Positions 15,318-19,264 of a stretch of DNA of 19,264 nucleotides are shown piece after piece. Positions within the stretch are counted from its first letter, which is position 1. Each line of letters starts with the position of its first letter. The notes beneath the pieces were generated by a model, which was not told the origin of the DNA, searched no databases, and saw nothing but the letters and a program-made list of their open reading frames with translations. The stretch is from NCBI GenBank assembly GCA_944393755.1, contig CALYBF010000009.1:1-19264 (forward strand), in the 5' to 3' direction. Source of the DNA: an uncultured Clostridia bacterium (GTDB taxonomy: Bacteria > Bacillota > Clostridia > TANB77 > CAG-508). The translations under genes and the position numbers were made by a program.

Positions 15318-16550
15318 ATGGAACTAAAGACAAACTATCAATATACATATTTTATACTTCCATATGTAATAAAAGAAGGAAGGTATCAAAAATATTTACT
15401 AAAATTACTAAAAGATAAAGAATTTAAGCTAAAAACATTTCAAAAGGAAAAAGATTTCAAAATGTATCAATACTTTTTACCAAAAACTAGAGACTTCTTG
15501 TTTTCAAGTTTTAGCTTAGGAAATAGCAAAATAAAAAAATTAGAAGACTTACCAGATGAAACAAAATCAGCAATACTAAGTAAATATTCTTGTAATATAT
15601 TTGAATATAATATAAAAAAAGATATACAAGGAAAAATAGAAGATAAAAATGGAATATTTTTCACAATAGGAAAAATAGAAATAATATGTTTTGAAACAGG
15701 AATATGCTTTTTAGTAATCAAAACAAATATAGAAGATGATTATAATTTTGAAAATGTATTAAACTTTAATTATAAATTTAGAGACATAAACAATGAAGCA
15801 GCAAAATTAGATGGATATGACAATATACGCTTACAAACAAATAGCTTTTCAAGTGCAGAAACATTTAAAGATTTTGTAAGAAAAATAACAGGTGCAAATT
15901 TGGAAGCAATGAAATTAGATATAGACACAGAAAGATTCTTAACATATTCATATGTATGTATAGACCAAGAAGCTTGGAATAGTAATACAAAATTTGCCGA
16001 TATTAACCACTATTATATAAAATATGCAAACATATTGCCAGCAGATAATAGTAGGAAACTAGAAGAAGAAAAAATAACAACAGTATCAAGGTGGAAATAT
16101 GCAAAACTAGCAATTAGCAAATTAGGAGTAATGTTATTTTCATCAAGTGAAGATATGAATAATTATACAATACTTCCAGATGAGTTTGAAAACCAATATT
16201 TATACACTTATATACTAAATTTATATAAAAAAATAAATTTAAAGAAAATAGAACAAAAATTAAAAGATGCAAAAAAAGTAAAAATAGCAAGAAAAAAATT
16301 TATAGAATTTACTAAAAAAATGTGGATACAGGAAATAACAGAAGATGAAGCAGGAACAATGTTAAATCACAAAATAGGAGAAGTCTTAGAACTAGAAAAC
16401 TTATATGGACAAGTTAAAAATAAATATGATGTATTATATAAAGACCTAAACATAGAAAAAGACAAAAAAGTAACAATAACAATAGGAATAATACTAATAG
16501 CATCATTAATATTTAACGTGTTAAACTTTATAGCATTAATGAGACAATAG
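15318..16550 (+). CDS. Unrecognised tail-anchored protein (410 aa)
   Basis: I do not recognise the family. The ATG at 15,318 has AGAGGTG about 8 nt upstream and lies 14 nt after the WG-repeat gene, so the two are probably cotranscribed. No signal peptide is evident: the first ~375 residues look soluble, rich in Lys, Glu and aromatic residues, with a helical, charged stretch at about 300-380. One hydrophobic segment (about 383-405, ITIGIILIASLIFNVLNFIA) sits at the very end, which makes it a candidate tail-anchored membrane protein with its bulk in the cytoplasm. The arrangement of a long helix before a C-terminal membrane segment recalls CorA-type proteins, but only one segment and no GMN motif is present. 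The last three codons (MRQ) and the stop lie inside a palindromic element, so the original C-terminus may have been different. Confidence 0.75.
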   Translation: MELKTNYQYTYFILPYVIKEGRYQKYLLKLLKDKEFKLKTFQKEKDFKMYQYFLPKTRDFLFSSFSLGNSKIKKLEDLPDETKSAILSKYSCNIFEYNIKKDIQGKIEDKNGIFFTIGKIEIICFETGICFLVIKTNIEDDYNFENVLNFNYKFRDINNEAAKLDGYDNIRLQTNSFSSAETFKDFVRKITGANLEAMKLDIDTERFLTYSYVCIDQEAWNSNTKFADINHYYIKYANILPADNSRKLEEEKITTVSRWKYAKLAISKLGVMLFSSSEDMNNYTILPDEFENQYLYTYILNLYKKINLKKIEQKLKDAKKVKIARKKFIEFTKKMWIQEITEDEAGTMLNHKIGEVLELENLYGQVKNKYDVLYKDLNIEKDKKVTITIGIILIASLIFNVLNFIALMRQ

Positions 16551-16617
16551 GGGACACCCACTTTTTGTCTCATTTTATAAAAAAGTGAGACAAAAAGTGG
16601 GTGTCCCCCTTGTCTCA
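16540..16617. repeat. Long palindromic element (REP/MITE-like) between two genes
   Basis: Two perfectly complementary 23-nt arms (16,550-16,572 and 16,586-16,608) begin GGGGACACCC and end in its complement. The outer 8-nt arms TGAGACAA (16,540-16,547) and TTGTCTCA (16,610-16,617) also pair, separated from the inner stem only by TA on one side and C on the other. A few more pairs close the loop (16,573-16,576 with 16,582-16,585). No T-run follows, so it is not a normal terminator. The left outer arm encodes the end of the preceding protein, and the right arm stops next to the acpS Shine-Dalgarno. GC content is visibly above the surroundings. No transposase is in the window. Confidence 0.85.
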
Positions 16618-16629
16618 AAAGGAGAAAAG

Positions 16630-17004
16630 ATGAGAGTAAATTGTGGAACAGATATTATTGAAATTGATAGAGTTAAAGATAGTATTGAGAAGTTAGGTAA
16701 CCCTTTTTTAGATAGGGTTTTTACTAAAAAAGAGATTGATTATTGTGAGAGTAAGAATAAGCAAAAATACCAGCATTATGCAGCTAGATTTGCTGCAAAA
16801 GAGGCTGCTTTTAAAGCTTTATCAGAAAATATAAAAGATAAATTTTCGGTTTCTTGGAAAGATTTTGAGGTTGTAAATGACGAGCAAGGCAGACCAAAAT
16901 TAAATGTTTATAATGTTAATCTAGATAATATAGAAGATATTGATATTAGTATTTCTCATTGTAAGAATTATGCAGTTGCTAATGTAACTGTTTTGATAAA
17001 ATAA
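16630..17004 (+). CDS. acpS: Holo-[acyl-carrier-protein] synthase
   Basis: AcpS transfers 4'-phosphopantetheine from coenzyme A to the serine of apo-ACP and so activates fatty acid synthesis. The protein has 124 residues, the normal size. It shows GTDIIEIDRV (metal-binding D8), ARFAAKEAAFKAL (E58, the second Mg-binding residue) and the C-terminal ISISHCKNYAVA. The ATG at 16,630 follows AGGAG at 5 nt; a longer reading from 16,585 would begin inside the palindromic element and add residues that the family does not have. Codon choice is unlike the genes before it: by hand count 8 of 11 Ile codons are ATT. I see no clear promoter of its own, so expression may depend on read-through past the hairpin. 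Confidence 0.95.
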   Translation: MRVNCGTDIIEIDRVKDSIEKLGNPFLDRVFTKKEIDYCESKNKQKYQHYAARFAAKEAAFKALSENIKDKFSVSWKDFEVVNDEQGRPKLNVYNVNLDNIEDIDISISHCKNYAVANVTVLIK

Positions 17005-17081
17005 ATAAAAAAGAAAGAAAAGATAAAAAAGAAAAGAAGGAAAATAAGAAATAATAAAAAACTAGAAAGAAAGGTAATATG

Positions 17082-17864
17082 ATGAGGTTTTTTGATAATC
17101 ATGCACATTTAGATGATGAAAAATTTGATGATGACAGAGAAAAAACTATAGAAAAAATACATAATGAAAATGTAGATTTTATTTCTGCTGGTTATAGTTT
17201 AGAAGGTTCTGAAAAAGCTATAGAACTTTCTAAAAAATATGACTTTATTTATGCAACTTGTGGAATTTCTCCTAATGATATTCCACAATCTGAAGATGAA
17301 TTGTGGATAATGTTAAAAGAAATTGAAAAATTAGCAATTAAAAATAATAAAGTTTTAGCAATTGGAGAAATTGGTTTAGATTATTATTGGGAAAAAGACG
17401 AAAATATGCGTAATCTTCAAAGAAAAGCTTTTATAGAACAAATAAATTTAGCAAATAAACTAGATTTACCAATAGTTATACATACTAGAGAAGCTATAAT
17501 GGATACTTTGGCAATTTTAAAAGAACATAAAGTTACAAATAAAGGTGTTTTTCATTGTTGCCCATTAAATAGAGAACTTGTAAAAGAAGCTTTAAAATTA
17601 GGATTTTATATTTCTTTTGCAGGTCCTGTAACTTTTAAGAATTCTAAAAATGCAAATGAGATAATAGAGTTGGTTCCAAATGATAAAATACTTATTGAAA
17701 CAGATAGTCCGTATTTATCACCAGAGCCATTTAGAGGAAAAAGAAACGACCCTACAAATGTAAAGCTTGTTGCTAAAAAGATTGCAGAAGTAAAAAATAT
17801 GGAACTTGAAGATGTTGCAAAAATTACATATGAAAATGCTATAAAGGTATATAAAATAAAATAG
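17082..17864 (+). CDS. TatD-family metal-dependent hydrolase (putative DNase)
   Basis: The family are TIM-barrel amidohydrolase-type enzymes with two metals; several members have 3'-5' DNase activity. At 260 residues the length is typical. The metal ligands are all visible: NHAH (H7, H9), GEIGLDYYW (E96), IVIHTRE (H134), FHC (H158) and ETDSPYLSPEPFRGKRNDP (D208). Two usual motifs vary: GIHP appears as GISP (61-64) and HCFSG as HCCPL, neither affecting a metal ligand. ATG 17,082 is preferred over ATG 17,079 because AAAGG (17,070-17,074) then has a 7-nt spacing. The 74-nt gap before it is purine-rich and empty. A hairpin covers the end of the gene. Confidence 0.92.
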   Translation: MRFFDNHAHLDDEKFDDDREKTIEKIHNENVDFISAGYSLEGSEKAIELSKKYDFIYATCGISPNDIPQSEDELWIMLKEIEKLAIKNNKVLAIGEIGLDYYWEKDENMRNLQRKAFIEQINLANKLDLPIVIHTREAIMDTLAILKEHKVTNKGVFHCCPLNRELVKEALKLGFYISFAGPVTFKNSKNANEIIELVPNDKILIETDSPYLSPEPFRGKRNDPTNVKLVAKKIAEVKNMELEDVAKITYENAIKVYKIK

Positions 17865-17878
17865 TTTTATATACCTTT
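17843..17878 (+). terminator. Hairpin overlapping the end of the TatD gene, possible terminator
   Basis: A perfect 14-bp stem, AAAGGTATATAAAA (17,843-17,856) with TTTTATATACCTTT (17,865-17,878), has an 8-nt loop that includes the stop codon (17,862-17,864). It is followed by GAAAATTTTGG rather than a clean T-run, so termination would be weak. A promoter starts 17 nt later, which fits a transcript boundary. Confidence 0.5.
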
Positions 17879-17895
17879 GAAAATTTTGGTAAAAT

Positions 17896-17924
17896 TTGAC
17901 GTTTTTTAAAATTTGTGATATATA
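17896..17924 (+). promoter_or_regulatory. Strong sigma-A-type promoter of the small membrane-protein gene
   Basis: TTGACG (17,896-17,901), exactly 17 bp, then TATATA (17,919-17,924). This is the best promoter match in the window. It lies between the hairpin at the end of the TatD gene and the Shine-Dalgarno AAAGGGGG (17,937-17,944). Confidence 0.7.
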
Positions 17925-17952
17925 TAAGAAAAAAGTAAAGGGGGAATATGTT

Positions 17953-18366
17953 ATGTATTCAACAAGAGCATTAACTTCTGCTGTTGGAAGTACAGTATGG
18001 GTTATATTATCATTAATATTAGCTGTAGTAGGAGGAATTTTAGTTTATTTCTTATTTTTAAGTAAGAAAAACGAAGGAAAATTCACTGGTTTCTTAGGAT
18101 GGCTATATGATTTCTTATCATTTAAGAAAATGTTCTTAGAAGCATTATTAAAAGTAACATATTTAATCATAGCTATCTATATTACATTATATTCATTTGT
18201 ACTAATTGGAGACAGTTTCTTAGGTTTCTTATTAACATTAGTATTAGGAAATGTAATTGCAAGAGTTGTATATGAATTTTCTTTAATATTATTAGTAATT
18301 TGTAGAAATACTACTGATATTGCTAAAAACACATCTAAAAAAGTAGAAGAAAAGAAAGACGAATAA
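17953..18366 (+). CDS. Small membrane protein, DUF4282-like
   Basis: The ATG at 17,953 lies 8 nt after AAAGGGGG; the frame is open from 17,896 but that TTG is the promoter -35, so the longer reading is rejected. The 137-residue protein has a hydrophobic segment at about 13-35 (VWVILSLILAVVGGILVYFLFL), a short loop, then FLSFKKMFLEALLKVTYLI and a further pair of membrane segments to about residue 115, ending NTTDIAKNTSKK and an acidic-basic tail. The order FLSFKKM..., glycine-rich turn, Arg-Val-Val-Tyr-Glu, and Asn-Thr-Thr-Asp-Ile near the end resembles DUF4282 proteins; this is recognition by pattern only. The function is unknown. It has its own strong promoter and is followed by a palindromic element. 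Confidence 0.8.
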   Translation: MYSTRALTSAVGSTVWVILSLILAVVGGILVYFLFLSKKNEGKFTGFLGWLYDFLSFKKMFLEALLKVTYLIIAIYITLYSFVLIGDSFLGFLLTLVLGNVIARVVYEFSLILLVICRNTTDIAKNTSKKVEEKKDE

Positions 18367-18374
18367 GGGAAAAT

Positions 18375-18446
18375 GGGGACGTTTCTTATTGGACAAAATG
18401 TCCAAATGGAAACGTCCCTAATGGGTCATTTTGTCCAATTGGGGAC
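18375..18446. repeat. Second palindromic element with alternative hairpins (REP-like)
   Basis: GGGACGTTTC (18,376-18,385) pairs perfectly with GAAACGTCCC (18,409-18,418), and inside it TTGGACA (18,389-18,395) pairs with TGTCCAA (18,399-18,405) around AAA. A 13-mer, ATTGGACAAAATG (18,388-18,400), is also the exact complement of CATTTTGTCCAAT (18,427-18,439), so a second structure excludes the first. The element starts and ends with GGGGAC (18,375-18,380 and 18,441-18,446). It fills most of the 107-nt gap between the small membrane-protein gene and the threonylcarbamoyl-AMP synthase gene. It differs in sequence from the element at 16,540 apart from the GGGGAC head. Confidence 0.8.
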
Positions 18447-18473
18447 AGATCTTATAGTTGAGGAGAATTTTAA

Positions 18474-19127
18474 ATGGAGTATGTTGATTTAAAAGATAAT
18501 ATAAATTTAGAAAGATTAAAAAAACCAGCTAAGATGATAAAGGAAGGTAAAATAGTTATTTTTCCTACAGAAACTGTTTATGGAATAGGTACTAATGGTT
18601 TTAAAAGTGATTCTATAAAAAAGATTTACGAACTTAAAAAAAGAGATTTTAATAAGCCAATAAGTTTGTTAGTTAATAGTATAGATATGATACAAACTGT
18701 TGCCAAAGATATTACTGATTTAGAATATGCTTTGATTAATAGATTTTGTCCAGGTCCCTTTACAATTATATTAAAAAAGAAAAAAGAAGTTCCAGATATT
18801 TTAACAGCAAATGGTGATACTGTTGGTATTCGTATGCCTGATTCTTTAATTGCAAAAACAATAATTGACTATTCAGGTGTTCCTATTGCAACACCTAGTG
18901 CTAATATTTCTGGAAAACCTAGTGGAACTAGTATTGATAATATAATGAAAGATTTTAAAGATAGTGTAGATTGCATTATCGATAGTGGAAAAAGTAAACT
19001 AGGTATTGCTTCTACTATTGTTAAGGTGGAAAATGAGAAGCCTATTATTTTAAGAGAAGGTTCTATAAAAAAAGAAGAAATATTTGATTTTGTAAATAAT
19101 TATAATAAAAGAAAAGACCAAAGTTAG
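18474..19127 (+). CDS. tsaC: L-threonylcarbamoyladenylate synthase (YrdC/Sua5 domain)
   Basis: The enzyme makes threonylcarbamoyl-AMP from threonine, bicarbonate and ATP, the first step of the t6A37 modification of ANN-decoding tRNAs; TsaB, TsaD and TsaE act next. The 217 residues hold one YrdC domain: PTETVYGIG (31-39), the KR...KPISLLV signature (K56, R57, K61, P62), GPFTIILKKK and PSANISGKPSGT (141-152). Bacillus YwlC/Sua5 proteins have about 340 residues with an extra C-terminal domain; this one is the short TsaC-like form. The ATG at 18,474 follows GAGGAG (18,460-18,465) at 8 nt. Transcription may come through from the upstream gene across the palindromic element. The stop codon lies 6 nt from the stop of a convergent gene. 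Confidence 0.93.
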   Translation: MEYVDLKDNINLERLKKPAKMIKEGKIVIFPTETVYGIGTNGFKSDSIKKIYELKKRDFNKPISLLVNSIDMIQTVAKDITDLEYALINRFCPGPFTIILKKKKEVPDILTANGDTVGIRMPDSLIAKTIIDYSGVPIATPSANISGKPSGTSIDNIMKDFKDSVDCIIDSGKSKLGIASTIVKVENEKPIILREGSIKKEEIFDFVNNYNKRKDQS

Positions 19128-19149
19128 AAAATGCTACTTTAGTTTTTTT
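19120..19149 (+). terminator. Probable terminator at the convergent gene ends
   Basis: AAAGTTAG (19,120-19,127) pairs with CTACTTT (19,134-19,140), leaving one bulged T, and is followed by AG and seven T (19,143-19,149). The stem uses the stop codons of both converging genes. The T-run serves + strand transcripts; on the other strand the tract is poor. Confidence 0.5.
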
Positions 19150-19264
19150 CTTTTATAAGGTCTTTTTTCATCTGTTAATTCTACTAGATAATCTATACTA
19201 GTATCATAAAAAATTGCAAGTTTTTTTAATATTTCAACTGGTATTTTGTTTGTGTCTGTTTCAT
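19134..19264 (-). CDS. Xre-family transcriptional regulator, C-terminal end (partial)
   Basis: On the minus strand a frame is open from the right window edge to a TAG at 19,136-19,134, giving 42 residues. It reads TNKIPVEILKKLAIFYDTSI then DYLVELTDEKRPYKRKK, the characteristic last helix and tail of Xre/Cro-type helix-turn-helix repressors (KLA.FYDTSIDYL.GLTD). The DNA-binding helices lie outside the window. It converges on the threonylcarbamoyl-AMP synthase gene with a 6-nt gap. Confidence 0.8.
   Translation of the reverse strand, partial: ETDTNKIPVEILKKLAIFYDTSIDYLVELTDEKRPYKRKKLK

Noticed and set aside
16540..16617. Palindrome read as an intrinsic terminator
   Set aside because: The stem is strong but no T-run follows on either strand.
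16585..16629. Longer acpS reading starting inside the palindromic element
   Set aside because: Adds 15 residues that AcpS proteins lack, has no ribosome binding site, and the ATG at 16,630 has a good one.
17896..17952. TTG start 19 codons upstream of the small membrane protein
   Set aside because: This TTG is part of the promoter -35 (TTGACG), and the ATG at 17,953 has a strong Shine-Dalgarno.
18431..18458. Promoter TTGTCC-16-TATAGT within the second palindromic element
   Set aside because: A transcript start about 7 nt after the -10 would cut into the Shine-Dalgarno of the next gene.

Overview
The window comes from a very AT-rich, Gram-positive, endospore-forming-type Firmicute, most likely a member of the Clostridia. 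The grounds are a full-length SpoIIE, Gram-positive surface proteins ending in a membrane anchor with a basic tail, purine-rich Shine-Dalgarno sites and overwhelming use of AT-rich codons. No species can be named from the sequence. Apart from the C-terminal end of one gene at the right edge, every gene lies on the + strand.

Region 1 (1-11,040) holds wall or membrane-anchored surface proteins. The window opens inside the 3' part of one such gene (1-1944). After a strong terminator and a sigma-A-like promoter comes a 2,927-residue surface protein (2255-11,038) whose last ~700 residues are a diverged copy of the visible part of the first gene. The giant protein looks like two surface proteins joined in one reading frame: signal peptide, adhesin-type repeats and a Pro-Asp-Asn linker lead to a membrane anchor with a short basic loop, then a second signal-peptide-like segment and a second ectodomain with its own C-terminal anchor.

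Region 2 (11,040-16,550) starts with spoIIE, the PP2C-type phosphatase that activates sigma-F in the forespore. It is followed by a membrane-anchored WG-repeat protein, broken by an apparent one-base insertion at 13,989, and a tail-anchored protein that I do not recognise. The last two lie 14 nt apart and are probably cotranscribed. They use A-ending codons very heavily.

Region 3 (16,540-19,264) carries housekeeping genes with more T-ending codons: acpS (holo-ACP synthase), a TatD-family metal-dependent hydrolase, a small membrane protein resembling DUF4282, and a YrdC-domain threonylcarbamoyl-AMP synthase for tRNA t6A. It ends with the C-terminus of a convergent Xre-type regulator. Two long palindromic, REP/MITE-like elements that both contain GGGGAC sit between genes here (16,540-16,617 and 18,375-18,446). 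The first supplies the last codons and stop of the gene before it and abuts the acpS ribosome binding site.

The most noteworthy observations are the two-in-one surface protein with an internal membrane hairpin, the frameshifted WG-repeat gene next to spoIIE, and the two palindromic elements. No tRNA, rRNA, CRISPR array, transposase or known riboswitch was found.
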